Below are positions 8,808-18,868 of a DNA stretch of 64,000 bases, piece after piece (the first letter of the stretch is position 1; each line of letters opens with the position of its first letter). Made by a program: the position numbers and the translations under genes. The DNA lies in assembly GCF_042679565.1 (NCBI RefSeq), contig NZ_JBHTMY010000002.1, forward strand, positions 930,001 through 994,000, written 5' to 3'. The notes under the pieces were generated by a model. It did not search any database and had not been told where the DNA came from. It was given only the letters and a program-made list of their open reading frames with translations. The stretch is from Namhaeicola litoreus (GTDB lineage Bacteria; Bacteroidota; Bacteroidia; Flavobacteriales; Flavobacteriaceae).

Positions 8808-11441
8808 CTACAGAATAAAGATATCCTCATTTAAAATTTTATTGACCATGGTGGTACGATTTGGGACATCGAGTTTACGGTAAATATTATACAGATGTTT
8901 CTTAACGGTTAAGATAGAGATATTAAGTTGATCAGCAACTTCTTTATTCCTCAGACCTCTCGAAATAAGTCTTATAATTTCCTGCTCACGCATTGACAAT
9001 TCTAAAGAATTTACAACAGCTCCATTTGTTGACCTTTGAGCTGTAAAATCGATGTTTATGGAGTTTAAAATGCGATAGGGAGTTGTGTGCTCCAGAATAC
9101 TAAATAAAGTGGGCATCACCAAAGCAGCTTCTAAAACAGGCCTGGCCATCTCCTTTTTATCTGCGATGAAAAGTGCTTTCTCTAACCATTTGGCAGCGAT
9201 TTTTTTTCTCCTTAAACGCATGAATCCCATCGCCTTGAGAAGGAAAACATCTATCAGCTGATAGTGGTTATGAACACTTTCCAACAGGGCTTCCACCTCA
9301 TTTAAAACAGAAATCACTTCCTCAACCTGGACCCGTGAACTATGACTTACCAAGATTCTTAACTTTGTCATTTCAGGTACATCGATCAAGAATAAATACG
9401 AAGAAGGATGTTGCTTCACCCAATCGGTTTTAGCCCAGCTCAGCTCTTTGTCTCCTTGCCCTTGATGCCAGTTGACTCTTGCTTGTACTGAGTGGTAGTA
9501 GTTTTGGAACTTTGTGTCTTTTAGTTTTGTTGCCGCCATGTTCATTTGCGATAAATATGACTCAGCAGCCTTTTCGTCTCCTTTAAGAGAGCTGAAGATA
9601 ATTAACCCTGCCAGGGTATCAAAATACACCCTCAAATTAATCATATCCTCAAATGATAGAGCTCCTTTTAATAGGCGCATAACCTCATATTCATGGTAAG
9701 ATTGAAAGGCAACATTGCCTTGAAAATACAAACTCCAAGCTTTTGGTAATAGTAAATCGGAATCGCGAACAAGAAACTGTAATTTTTTTGCTTCATTATT
9801 TACTGATTCCAAATTGCCGGAAAGTAAGTGAACAAACGCTTTTCCTTGTGTAGCGCGTATGTATTTATTTGAGGAAGGCTCGGATTTTTCTCTCATCTCC
9901 TCAAGCGACCTCAATGCCATTTCGGTTTGACCCAGCATTTGTCTGCTGCAGGCCAAGATCAAATCCCTGCGTGAGCCAAACATAAAATTGTCATCATGGC
10001 ACAATGCAATTGATCGTTGGAGCGATTCTACCGCTTTTTTGGGCTCAGGTTTGACAAACGTGAAAAAGTACCCTAAATGAAACAGATACTGGGAGATGTT
10101 CTCATCGCTTGAATTTTCAATACCGATTGTTTTTAAAGTTTCGAGAATGGAAAAAAAATCTTCGATGTTCCAGGTTTCTTCGCAAACTAATAATTCTGTG
10201 AGCAATATATCAACATTGGTGTTTCGAATTTGCCTTGGAATTTTATAAAGCCAGCGTTGAACAACCCACCATTGGCCCTTATCCAATACGCTTGCCCTAT
10301 GCTTTATGATCGCCTCGCACGCCAATGCATAATTCTCTGCTTTCATTGCGTAGCGTATTGCTTTATCAACAAAACCTTGAGTTGAGAACCATTTACTGAT
10401 GTGGATGTAAAGCGCTATCATAAGATTGGGCTCATTTTTTCTCAGATCCCGCGTTAGAATTTGCCCAACCAAATGGTGGAATCTATACCAGCTTCCTTCA
10501 CTTTCAGTAGGAATAATGAAAAAATCTAAATCCTTTAATTTAGCTAGGAAAATATCTGACTTGCATGAGTCAGGAAAAGCAAAAGCACAAATTGAGTCGA
10601 TCAACGCTGCATTAAATTGTTCACAGAGTGCACAAAGTTGTATTTGCCTTAAAAAGTTTGGCTCAAAATTTTCGCTGATATGAGATATCAATCGGTCGAG
10701 ATCTTTTGTCAGAATCCCTGTACTTTCCTCTTTTGTACCTATTTCCGAAATAGATTTTGCCATGATGATCATTTTAATGGCGAGGATCCAACCTTCAGTT
10801 TTGCTTGAAAGCTCCTTGATTTCGACAGCGCTGAACCTACTGTCTTTCTCAATGGCAAGAAGTTCGGCAATCTCATGTTCTTTAAATCTGAGGTCTCGCA
10901 TCCTGATTTCCATTAATTTATGGTATAGCCCTAGTTCCCTTAACAAAAAGGGAGGATCGAAACGGGTAATGATGATCATCTGCAGATGATTCATATTTTC
11001 ACTGATCAGGGCTTCCATGAGTGCATGTATTTCCGGGTTTGTGATCAAATGGTAGTCGTCTAGAATTAAAGAAGTTTGTAACTCAAGTTGATTGAGTGTA
11101 TTGATCACAGTATCGATAATCGCCTGCCATGATAAAAAAGTATAATCTTGCTCTATTTTTTTTAGTTTTTGTAGATCTAAAGCTTCAAATTTCTTGAGCA
11201 TTTCGACGAAATACGAAATAAATGTCTGTGAATCATTCATACTTTCCTCCAGAGAAAGCCAGGCATATTGTTTCGGATGGTTTTCAAGCCATTGACTTAC
11301 AAGGACACTTTTACCGAAACCAGCCGGTGCTGAGACCAAAATAAAGGGTAAAAAACTTTTCTCCGTAAATTTTTGGATCAAATGAGGTCTTGGCAACAGC
11401 TCCTGCGAAATTTTTGGTCGATTTAGTTTGGTATATAACAC
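8808..11441 (-). CDS. MalT-like (LAL/STAND) LuxR-family transcriptional regulator
   Basis: 877 residues. Walker A (APAGFGKS, residues 38-45) and a Walker B-like LILDDYHLI near residue 126 mark a STAND NTPase domain. A long helical TPR-like region covers about 350-800. The C-terminal LuxR helix-turn-helix (about 812-877) contains LSMREQEIIRLISRGLRNKE. This is the architecture of MalT, in which inducer binding and ATP drive oligomerisation and activation. No ATG lies near the N-terminus; GTG at 11441 gives the family-typical start (LNRPKISQELLPRPHLI). The gene lies upstream of the porins and amidohydrolases on the same strand and is the obvious candidate to activate them. The inducer is unknown. 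Confidence 0.88.
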   Translation of the reverse strand: MLYTKLNRPKISQELLPRPHLIQKFTEKSFLPFILVSAPAGFGKSVLVSQWLENHPKQYAWLSLEESMNDSQTFISYFVEMLKKFEALDLQKLKKIEQDYTFLSWQAIIDTVINTLNQLELQTSLILDDYHLITNPEIHALMEALISENMNHLQMIIITRFDPPFLLRELGLYHKLMEIRMRDLRFKEHEIAELLAIEKDSRFSAVEIKELSSKTEGWILAIKMIIMAKSISEIGTKEESTGILTKDLDRLISHISENFEPNFLRQIQLCALCEQFNAALIDSICAFAFPDSCKSDIFLAKLKDLDFFIIPTESEGSWYRFHHLVGQILTRDLRKNEPNLMIALYIHISKWFSTQGFVDKAIRYAMKAENYALACEAIIKHRASVLDKGQWWVVQRWLYKIPRQIRNTNVDILLTELLVCEETWNIEDFFSILETLKTIGIENSSDENISQYLFHLGYFFTFVKPEPKKAVESLQRSIALCHDDNFMFGSRRDLILACSRQMLGQTEMALRSLEEMREKSEPSSNKYIRATQGKAFVHLLSGNLESVNNEAKKLQFLVRDSDLLLPKAWSLYFQGNVAFQSYHEYEVMRLLKGALSFEDMINLRVYFDTLAGLIIFSSLKGDEKAAESYLSQMNMAATKLKDTKFQNYYHSVQARVNWHQGQGDKELSWAKTDWVKQHPSSYLFLIDVPEMTKLRILVSHSSRVQVEEVISVLNEVEALLESVHNHYQLIDVFLLKAMGFMRLRRKKIAAKWLEKALFIADKKEMARPVLEAALVMPTLFSILEHTTPYRILNSINIDFTAQRSTNGAVVNSLELSMREQEIIRLISRGLRNKEVADQLNISILTVKKHLYNIYRKLDVPNRTTMVNKILNEDIFIL

Positions 11442-11934
11442 TTGTTTTAGATCTTTTTAGAAAGATGAAAAATAATTGGAAATTTACTAAAAATTTAAAT
11501 AGGGCTTTGAACTGTGTTTAAAAGCAATGTGTACCTGTCTACCACGTACTTAGCAGGTATATAAATGTACTTGTATAGAAAATTATGCGCGCGGGCGATC
11601 AACAATTATTCAAAATAAAACCTGGAGGCTGCATTAAAATTGTATAACCAGATATTTCGGGCCATTTAATCTTTTCCATAACATCAGTCAATTTATTATT
11701 AAAAAATGGAAAGGAGTAAATACTTGAACAATGTCAAATTAAATTTTGACCTCATTTTTCTTCTGTAGTCAATCCCGAATTAATTTGAGGGAATAGCTTT
11801 TTCAAGCTTCATTATAATAGCCAATTTTCTGTATTAATTGCCGATAAAGAGCTAAATTTATAGGGATATAGCTCTAATCCCTTAAACAATTAAACAAACA
11901 GACATCCTAAAATTTATCTGTTTTAAGATCAATC
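11442..11934. other. Divergent intergenic region, 493 bp
   Basis: Lies between the divergent regulator (minus) and the SLC12-like transporter (plus), so it must hold both promoters. No clear TAnnTTTG pair was found. The one structure I see is a 7-bp inverted repeat, AAACAGA at 11896-11902 with TCTGTTT at 11917-11923, 11 bp before the transporter ATG. In mRNA it would fold over the ribosome-binding region. Confidence 0.4.
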
Positions 11935-14115
11935 ATGATAAAAAAGAAGACTTTTGGAACTTTTGCAGGCGTGTTTACGCCGACAACCTTGACAATCTTA
12001 GGGGTGATCATGTATATCAGACAACCCTGGGTAGTGGGTAATGCCGGAGTATTTGGCGCTTTGGCAATTGTTTTATTGTCTGTGGCCATCACTTTTACAA
12101 CGGCCCTCAGTTTGTCTTCGATTACAACGAATGTAAGAATCGGGAGTGGCGGAGCGTTTAGTCTTATAGCGCAATCCCTTGGATTAGAAATTGGAGGGGC
12201 AATAGGCGTTCCTTTCTATTTTGCACAGGCCATTGCCGTTGCCATGTATATCTTTGGGTTTAGAGAGGGATTACAGACACTTGTACCAGGGGTTGATCCT
12301 TTTTTTCTCGATATATGTATTTTTTCTGTGGTGATGACCATTGCCTTTATCAGCACAAGTTTTGCATTTAAGATACAGTATGTGATTTTGGGCGTCATCG
12401 TTTTATCCTTGGGATCCATTTACGGAGCCCTCTTTGTCAACGATTTAAATTTCAATATTGAATGGTTTGGTATATACCCTGGATCTGTTGAAAATAATTT
12501 TAGCGGTTCTTCCTTCTGGAAAGTTTTTGCGGTTTTTTTTCCTGCAGTTACCGGGGTAATGGCTGGGGCGAACATGTCAGGAGACTTGACCAATCCTAGA
12601 AAAAGTATTCCGGTGGGTACGCTGTCATCGGTCATCATTACCACCATGATTTATGTCAGCCTGATATTTGTGGCTGCCATCATAGCTACCCCAAATGAGC
12701 TGGCAAGTAATTATAATATTTTTATAGACAAATCCTTGTACGGGCCAATTGTTCTCGCTGGTTTACTCGGAGCTACGCTATCGTCTGCCTTGGGTTCATT
12801 TGTTGGAGCACCTCGAATATTGTTGGCATTAGGTGAAAAAAATATTTTACCAAAAAGTCAAATGCTCGCTAAACTTTCTAAAAAAGGGGAGCCGGTAAAT
12901 TCAATGCTAATTACCGCGATAATTGTAATGATTGGGATTTCACTTCGCGATTTGAATACAATAGCACCCATTCTTACCATGTTTTTTATGATGACCTATG
13001 CGATGGTAAATGTAGTAGCACTTGTTGAACAATCATTGGGACTACCTAGTTATAGACCAACCTTGAAAATACCGATTATCGTACCTGCCATTGGTGCTTT
13101 GGGCTCTATCGCGATCATGTTCGTCATGAATGTTATCGTCGCTATTTTTTCCTTGGCATTTATTATTCTTTTTTATTTGTACTTGGTCAAAATGAACATT
13201 AAATCGGCAGCCGGAGATTCCAGAAGCGGTTTGTTTACGGCTTTGGCAGAGTGGGCGACAAAAAAGACAAATAGCCTGCGCCAGGAAAAGGAAGTAAGGT
13301 CTTGGAGACCGGATCTGCTGATGCCCGTAAAAATGCCAAAAGAGTTGAGAAGTTCCTTTAAATTGATTCATTCCATCATTTATCCGAAAGGTTCAATTAA
13401 AATTTTAGCCATCCGCAATGAAAATGAAATCGAGCAAAGAAACCTTGAAATCTTTTTTAAAAATGCCGTAAATAAATTTAAAGAAAGTGAGCTATCCGTC
13501 TCCTATACAGTGATCGATAATGCAGATTTTAATACGACGGTCAATGTGAGTATGCAATCCTTAAATGCAGCGTTTTTTAAACCAAACATTATTTTTGTAA
13601 GTATCGATACCCTTAGCTCCAATTTGGCATATTACAACCAGCTCATATGGGATGCCAGAAAGAATAATTTTGGATTGATCGCTTATATCCCATTTTCTAC
13701 GGCGAGCTTGGCCATAGAAAAAAGTATCAATTTGTGGATGACAAATATACCTGCAGATTGGAAGAAAACATTCAGTATAAAAAACAATGACCTCGCTACG
13801 CTGGTTTCTCTTTTGATAAGGCGAAATTGGAAAGGAACAATAGATGTTCATTTATTGAACAATGATTCTGATATATGTTTTTCTGATAAGGATATTGACG
13901 ATTTGCGGACCATGGTTAGATTTCCGAAGAGTACCACAATTTCTATTAATCGAGGGGATTTACTAAAAAATGTAAATGAAGAGCGAAACACGGATGTGAA
14001 TATTTTTAGTATTGAGCCGGACATGTCTGTGGAAGAAATGGTCGATATTGTAAATCAATCCAGAATATCAGCCATTTTTTGTGCCGATTCTGAATTTGAA
14101 AATGCCCTGGTATAG
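11935..14115 (+). CDS. SLC12-like cation-chloride cotransporter / APC-superfamily permease
   Basis: 726 residues. About 12 hydrophobic segments fill residues 1-430, and a soluble C-terminal domain fills about 450-726. The N-terminus (FGTFAGVFTPTTLTILGV, then MYIRQPWVVGNAG) matches the first membrane helix region of Na-K-Cl cotransporters, and GSGGAFSLIAQSLGLEIGGA matches the conserved second and third helix region. The soluble tail (SIKILAIRNENEIEQRNLEIF onward) resembles the SLC12 C-terminal domain. Bacterial members are poorly studied; transport of cations with chloride, or of amino acids or polyamines, is possible. Salt or osmotic homeostasis would suit a marine bacterium. It is transcribed divergently from the MalT-like regulator, with no partner gene. 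Confidence 0.82.
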   Translation: MIKKKTFGTFAGVFTPTTLTILGVIMYIRQPWVVGNAGVFGALAIVLLSVAITFTTALSLSSITTNVRIGSGGAFSLIAQSLGLEIGGAIGVPFYFAQAIAVAMYIFGFREGLQTLVPGVDPFFLDICIFSVVMTIAFISTSFAFKIQYVILGVIVLSLGSIYGALFVNDLNFNIEWFGIYPGSVENNFSGSSFWKVFAVFFPAVTGVMAGANMSGDLTNPRKSIPVGTLSSVIITTMIYVSLIFVAAIIATPNELASNYNIFIDKSLYGPIVLAGLLGATLSSALGSFVGAPRILLALGEKNILPKSQMLAKLSKKGEPVNSMLITAIIVMIGISLRDLNTIAPILTMFFMMTYAMVNVVALVEQSLGLPSYRPTLKIPIIVPAIGALGSIAIMFVMNVIVAIFSLAFIILFYLYLVKMNIKSAAGDSRSGLFTALAEWATKKTNSLRQEKEVRSWRPDLLMPVKMPKELRSSFKLIHSIIYPKGSIKILAIRNENEIEQRNLEIFFKNAVNKFKESELSVSYTVIDNADFNTTVNVSMQSLNAAFFKPNIIFVSIDTLSSNLAYYNQLIWDARKNNFGLIAYIPFSTASLAIEKSINLWMTNIPADWKKTFSIKNNDLATLVSLLIRRNWKGTIDVHLLNNDSDICFSDKDIDDLRTMVRFPKSTTISINRGDLLKNVNEERNTDVNIFSIEPDMSVEEMVDIVNQSRISAIFCADSEFENALV

Positions 14116-14213
14116 AAGGAAGATCTGAATTCATTTCTTTATAAATATTCTGTTATTTTTACTGGATAATTAGTTTTTTACCCAATTTGCGCTAACCATC
14201 GTCTTTAGAAAAT

Positions 14214-15248
14214 ATGACTAGGAAAAAATCAACACAAATCATTAGACTTTTATTGCTTTTTGGAACAATTGTTTCTTTGTACTTTGTACCATGGCCCATA
14301 TTAAAAGCTAGGCTAACACCCTTACCCAATTCAGTTCAGGAACAAGTAAATAAAGCTACAGATTATGGTTTTGAAGGGATCATCGTATACATAGATAAAA
14401 AAGGGGTAGGACCAACATATTTTACTGCGGGCTTCCACAACAGTGAAAAGAAAAGTCCTGCCAATCCTAATTCATTATTCAAAATTGCAAGTATCGACAA
14501 ACTTTATACCGCAGTTGCCATATCTAAATTAGTCAATGCCGGCCATTTGTCTTTGGATAAAACACTTGATGATTATTTTCCTGAACTCGCAGGCAGAATA
14601 GAAAATTCTGATAAAATAACACTGAGAATGTTGGTCATGCACAGAAGCGGCATTCCCAATTTTACAGACACACCTGATTATTGGAACGATCCGGCTAAGA
14701 ATGAACAAGAGGCACTTGATAAAATTCTTGATATGCCCGCTAAATTCGACCCGGATGATAAGTATGAATATTCCAATACCAATTATTTATTGATTTCAAA
14801 ACTCATCGAAAGGGTTACAGGCGGAAGTAAATTTAATTACATCAAGGGAAATATTTTAGATCCAATCGGACTTAAAAACACCTTTGCTTCCATTCATGAT
14901 GTCGATATAAACAATGTAATGAGCGGTTATTATGTAGGTGTAAAAGAGGATATCAAAACAGCAGACTATGGATCTATGCTGGCAACCGCAGAGGATGTAG
15001 GCATTTTTTTGAGGGCATTGAATGAGGGTTCCTTGTTTGAAGGGGAGGAACAGAAGATCTATTCTTCTATTTACGTGTATGACCATACGGGATTGATCCC
15101 AGGTTACCAAAGCATAGCCAAATACCATAAAGACATAGATGCCGTTGTCATTCAGTTTACAAACACCACTGATTTTAATGGATATAACTGGAGTTTGTCA
15201 GAAATCATGTACAATCGAATAGTAAAAATGATCAGTAATAAGACATAG
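14214..15248 (+). CDS. Serine hydrolase, class C beta-lactamase / penicillin-binding family
   Basis: 344 residues with one N-terminal membrane segment (about 9-27), so it is probably anchored or exported. The three family motifs are present: SIDK (Ser93, Lys96), YSN (Tyr186 to Asn188) and HTG (His291 to Gly293) in DHTGLIPGY. Family members are D-aminopeptidases, esterases or low-molecular-weight peptidases more often than true beta-lactamases. It stands 98 bp after the transporter gene and is followed by two stem-loops, so it is probably monocistronic. The substrate cannot be assigned. Confidence 0.87.
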   Translation: MTRKKSTQIIRLLLLFGTIVSLYFVPWPILKARLTPLPNSVQEQVNKATDYGFEGIIVYIDKKGVGPTYFTAGFHNSEKKSPANPNSLFKIASIDKLYTAVAISKLVNAGHLSLDKTLDDYFPELAGRIENSDKITLRMLVMHRSGIPNFTDTPDYWNDPAKNEQEALDKILDMPAKFDPDDKYEYSNTNYLLISKLIERVTGGSKFNYIKGNILDPIGLKNTFASIHDVDINNVMSGYYVGVKEDIKTADYGSMLATAEDVGIFLRALNEGSLFEGEEQKIYSSIYVYDHTGLIPGYQSIAKYHKDIDAVVIQFTNTTDFNGYNWSLSEIMYNRIVKMISNKT

Positions 15249-15256
15249 CGAAAAAT

Positions 15257-15298
15257 CTGTTTTCTTGAAAAACAGGGAGGTTCAATTTCAACCTTTTT
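15257..15298 (+). terminator. Double stem-loop terminator after the serine hydrolase
   Basis: CTGTTTT (15257-15263) pairs with AAAACAG (15269-15275). Immediately after, AGGTT (15278-15282) pairs with AACCT (15290-15294), followed by TTTT. The position 9-50 bp after the stop at 15248 and the T-run support intrinsic termination. Confidence 0.6.
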
Positions 15299-15487
15299 AG
15301 CAGTTCTCAATATTATTTTATTTGCCACAAAATCATTCGAACTGACGCACAAAAGAATTTGATTTAAAATGCACAACGTTTTGCTTACTTCTATCGCATA
15401 CCTATTTCAGAGAGAACACATCGAACATACCCTTAATTTTAGTGAGCGAATGAATACTTATAGCAGCGAAAACTCTATGCGTTAAAA

Positions 15488-16654
15488 ATGAAGCAACAAA
15501 AACTACCATACGATTATATCATAGCCGGATCGGGATGTGCAGGCCTGAGCCTCTTATACAGAATACTAAAAGACCCTGTTTTAAGTGCCAAAAACATCTT
15601 AGTGCTCGATAAGAGCGATAAGAATGCAAACGACAGAACCTGGTGTTTTTGGGAAAAGGGAAGGGGAGTGTTTGAACCGGTTGTTTCCCACGAATGGAAA
15701 ATTCTGGAATTTTTGACAACTGATTTTGAGAGGCAATACAAGTTGAAAAATTACAGTTATAAAATGATTCAAGGAATTGATTTTTATGACTACGTTTTGT
15801 CTTTCGCTCAAAATTTTAAAAATGTATCGTTTAAACAAGAAAATATTCTAAATATCCAGGGGCAATCCGATACCGCTTTTGTCGCGACTGAAAAAGCCAA
15901 ATATGTAGCGGAATATGTTTTTAATTCTACCGGCTTGTTTAACCCGGAGATCAATACAAAAAATTCGCTTTTACAGCATTTTGAAGGCTGGGTGATAAAA
16001 ACGGAAAGACCTGTTTTTGATGATAAGACCGGAACTTTGATGGACTTTAGGCTTAGCCAAGAAAATGGGATTACTTTTATGTACATACTTCCGACATCTT
16101 CTTCGGAGGCCCTTGTAGAATATACTTTATTCAGTGAAAAATTACTCGATAAAGCAATGTACAAAGCAGCCTTGGAAAACTATATCAAAGCATATCTCAA
16201 GATTGAAAAGTATGAAATCATGCATAAAGAATTTGGCGTTATACCCATGTCATTGGCAAAGTTTTCAAGAAACCCTGATGCAAGTCATAGGATCGTAAAT
16301 ATGGGCACCGCCGGAGGTTTTACCAAAGCGAGCAGTGGGTATACCTTTCAATTTATTCAAAAACACACTGACCTTATTTTAAAAAATTTGCGAGAAGGGT
16401 ACCCGCCAAACCCAAAGGCAACTTTTCGAGAGGCTATGTTTGATTGGTATGACCGAACCATGTTGGAAGTAATTATTTCAGGAAGCATGGAAGGGAGGGA
16501 AATTTTCTCTACCCTATTCAAGAAATGTTCGATAGAAAATATTCTCGCCTTTTTAGGAAATGAAAGTACTTTGGTTGAGGAGATAAAAATCATGAAAAGT
16601 TTACCGATCAAACCATTTCTTGTGGCCGGATATAAGCAACTCTTTCATGATTAG
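15488..16654 (+). CDS. crtY: Lycopene beta-cyclase
   Basis: 388 residues. The N-terminus YDYIIAGSGCAGLSLLYRI is the dinucleotide-binding fold of the lycopene cyclase family, followed by the CrtY-type DRTWCFWEKG and later GTAGGFTKASSGYTF. It closes both ends of lycopene to beta-carotene, the precursor of the zeaxanthin that makes flavobacteria yellow. It acts at the cytoplasmic membrane. No other carotenoid gene lies nearby, so crtY is detached from the rest of the pathway here. Length and motifs are intact. Confidence 0.92.
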   Translation: MKQQKLPYDYIIAGSGCAGLSLLYRILKDPVLSAKNILVLDKSDKNANDRTWCFWEKGRGVFEPVVSHEWKILEFLTTDFERQYKLKNYSYKMIQGIDFYDYVLSFAQNFKNVSFKQENILNIQGQSDTAFVATEKAKYVAEYVFNSTGLFNPEINTKNSLLQHFEGWVIKTERPVFDDKTGTLMDFRLSQENGITFMYILPTSSSEALVEYTLFSEKLLDKAMYKAALENYIKAYLKIEKYEIMHKEFGVIPMSLAKFSRNPDASHRIVNMGTAGGFTKASSGYTFQFIQKHTDLILKNLREGYPPNPKATFREAMFDWYDRTMLEVIISGSMEGREIFSTLFKKCSIENILAFLGNESTLVEEIKIMKSLPIKPFLVAGYKQLFHD

Positions 16655-16868
16655 CATGATGGATTCAAGACATCCAAACCTTGCGATTTTTGATAATATG
16701 TCGGGTCTAAATCAAGAATAAGAATGTACTTATAGCGCTGGTTATCTATTGATTGCATTCAAAATTCAGTTGAAATGATTAATTTAGTCGAAAATCAAAG
16801 TCCATTTCAAGCGATTAAACAGATGGTACTTTTAGGAAATAATTTCGACTAACTTAATACCACGTCAA

Positions 16869-17840
16869 ATGAGAACTTTTAAGAATTACTTGTTAAAAAG
16901 AAATACTTTTAGCATTGCACTAATGACTTTAACAGCCTTATTTTTCTGTCAATCTTGTAAAAGTGAGAAAAAGGAAAAGCAAATTGAAACTGCTGTTTCA
17001 GAACCAAAAAATGTGATAGAAATTATAACGGAAAAAATGGATTTTCAGATGGTGGATACGATTCCTTCGGGCTGGAATACCTTTCGCTATAAAAACGTAT
17101 CGCCTCAAACACATTTTTTCCTTGTGGATAAATATCCGGAAGGGAAGACCTCAGAGGATGCAGAAAATGCAGTAGCTCCGGTATTTGATAGTGCTATGAA
17201 ATTAATTATGGAAGGGAAATCTGAAGAAGGTTTTGCTGAATTTGCAAAACTACCGGAGTGGTTCAGTGAAGTGGTTTTCGTTGGAGGTTCGGGCCTACTA
17301 TCGCCCAATCAAGTGGCAGAAACAACGCTTCATTTAAAACCCGGAAAATATATACTTGAGTGTTATGTCAAAATGAGCAATGGGATATTCCACACTTCCA
17401 TGGGAATGACAAAGGATATCGTTGTAACGGAAGCAGATTCGGGTAATAAAGAACCGACTTCGGATATTGATATCGTTGTTTCGAGTACCGATGGAATTGT
17501 TTTTGATGAGGCTATTCGGGCTGGAGAGCACACCTTTTCTGTGTACTACAAAGATCAAATTGTACATGAAAATTTTGTCGGTCACGACATTAATCTTGTG
17601 AAGCTGGATGAAAATGCTAATCTTGAAGAATTAGAAAGTTGGATGAATTGGGCAGATCCCAAGGGCTTAATTGAACCTGCACCAAAAGCTTTCACTTTTT
17701 TGGGGGGTGTAAATGATATGCCGGCGGGAAATAAAGGCTATTTCACTGCGACATTGATACCTGGTAGGTATGCATTGATATCCGAGGTGCCAAATACCAT
17801 GAAGAAAAACTTACTGAAAACATTTGAAGTACTTGAATAG
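16869..17840 (+). CDS. Lipoprotein of unknown function with two beta-rich halves
   Basis: 323 residues with a lipoprotein signal (hydrophobic stretch, then FFCQSC with the lipobox cysteine near residue 30). The mature part seems to have two similar beta-sandwich halves, about 45-190 and 195-323. Each has a block like LKPGKYILECYV or IPGRYALISEVPN, the kind of strand found in cupredoxin-like folds, but I cannot assign metal ligands. The gene stands alone, with 200-bp spacers on both sides. I do not recognise the family; a surface or periplasmic binding role is only a guess. Confidence 0.6.
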   Translation: MRTFKNYLLKRNTFSIALMTLTALFFCQSCKSEKKEKQIETAVSEPKNVIEIITEKMDFQMVDTIPSGWNTFRYKNVSPQTHFFLVDKYPEGKTSEDAENAVAPVFDSAMKLIMEGKSEEGFAEFAKLPEWFSEVVFVGGSGLLSPNQVAETTLHLKPGKYILECYVKMSNGIFHTSMGMTKDIVVTEADSGNKEPTSDIDIVVSSTDGIVFDEAIRAGEHTFSVYYKDQIVHENFVGHDINLVKLDENANLEELESWMNWADPKGLIEPAPKAFTFLGGVNDMPAGNKGYFTATLIPGRYALISEVPNTMKKNLLKTFEVLE

Positions 17841-17857
17841 CATGATAAACCCCTTGT

Positions 17858-17921
17858 AAGGTTCAAAAAAAATGAATGATCTGCAATGCGCAGGCAATGA
17901 ACCCTCATATGAACCTTTTTA
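17858..17921 (+). terminator. Possible terminator after the lipoprotein gene
   Basis: AAGGTTC (17858-17864) can pair with GAACCTT (17911-17917), followed by TTT. The 46-base loop is long for an intrinsic terminator, so support is weak. Confidence 0.3.
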
Positions 17922-17969
17922 AGGCGAGAATGGTATAGCTTCTTCAGACCAAATAAATGACAAATAATA

Positions 17970-18728
17970 ATGAAGATTTTTAGGCAACTACGTCATCATC
18001 TCCTTTCATTCGACAAAACAGGAAAACCTTTTTTGTCTCCGGGGAGGTATCTTAAATATGCCATTGGAGAAATTGTGTTGGTTGTTATTGGAATTTTGAT
18101 CGCCTTGCAGATAAATAACTGGAACGAATCGAGAAAAGATAAAATTCTGGAGATGAAGATATTGAATGAAATCAATACCAATCTCAAAAGTACAATCGCA
18201 TCTTTAAATAGAACAATTGAATTAGAGGAAACATATGTAGATTACAATTTTTTGATACTCGATTATATTGATCATCAAAAGCAATATGACCAAAAACTTG
18301 ATGAAGCTTTTGGGATGTATTTTTGGACGGTTTCCTCACATCCCGTTTCGGCAGGATACGATTACCTTAAAACAAGAGGACTTGAGTTAATAGCCAACGA
18401 TAGTTTAAGAATCGAAATTAGTTTGATTTTTGAGAATGAACTGCCTGTCATACAATCAGAAAATGAAAAATGGGCAAATAATTTGCAGCAGAATGTGTCA
18501 TACCCTTATCACGTTGAGCATTTTATCAAGTATTATGACGATAGCAACACGGAAGGCATTGAGTATGCTAAACCAATGGATTATGACTCTTTAATGAAAG
18601 ATCCTAAATTTAAAAGTATCAATACGGAGATCATTTCCAACCGAAAATGGAACATCAGTACACTAAAAAATATCATTATAAAAATCCAACAATTAATGCG
18701 GAAGATTGAGGAAGAGATCACAACATGA
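17970..18728 (+). CDS. DUF6090 family membrane protein
   Basis: 252 residues. The N-terminus carries the family hallmark: a short basic stretch, then GRYLKYAIGEI and a single membrane helix (about 36-52, VLVVIGILIALQINNWNE). The remainder is charged, helical and soluble, probably periplasmic. The family is very common in Bacteroidetes, often in several copies, and has no known function. A paralogue lies at 20606-21385. Comparing the two shows that the paralogue carries palindromic repeat sequence in its N-terminal coding region while this copy does not. Confidence 0.85.
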   Translation: MKIFRQLRHHLLSFDKTGKPFLSPGRYLKYAIGEIVLVVIGILIALQINNWNESRKDKILEMKILNEINTNLKSTIASLNRTIELEETYVDYNFLILDYIDHQKQYDQKLDEAFGMYFWTVSSHPVSAGYDYLKTRGLELIANDSLRIEISLIFENELPVIQSENEKWANNLQQNVSYPYHVEHFIKYYDDSNTEGIEYAKPMDYDSLMKDPKFKSINTEIISNRKWNISTLKNIIIKIQQLMRKIEEEITT

Positions 18729-18868
18729 GGATGATGTTTGTTTAAAATGAATCACGCAATGATCTGTATAAGGATAATAGATATAACTTTAAAACCTTTT
18801 CAGAGGGGGCAGTTGATTTCAAGTTTGTTTATGGCAACATGGTGCTTATGGGTTTAAACTAAAATCGT

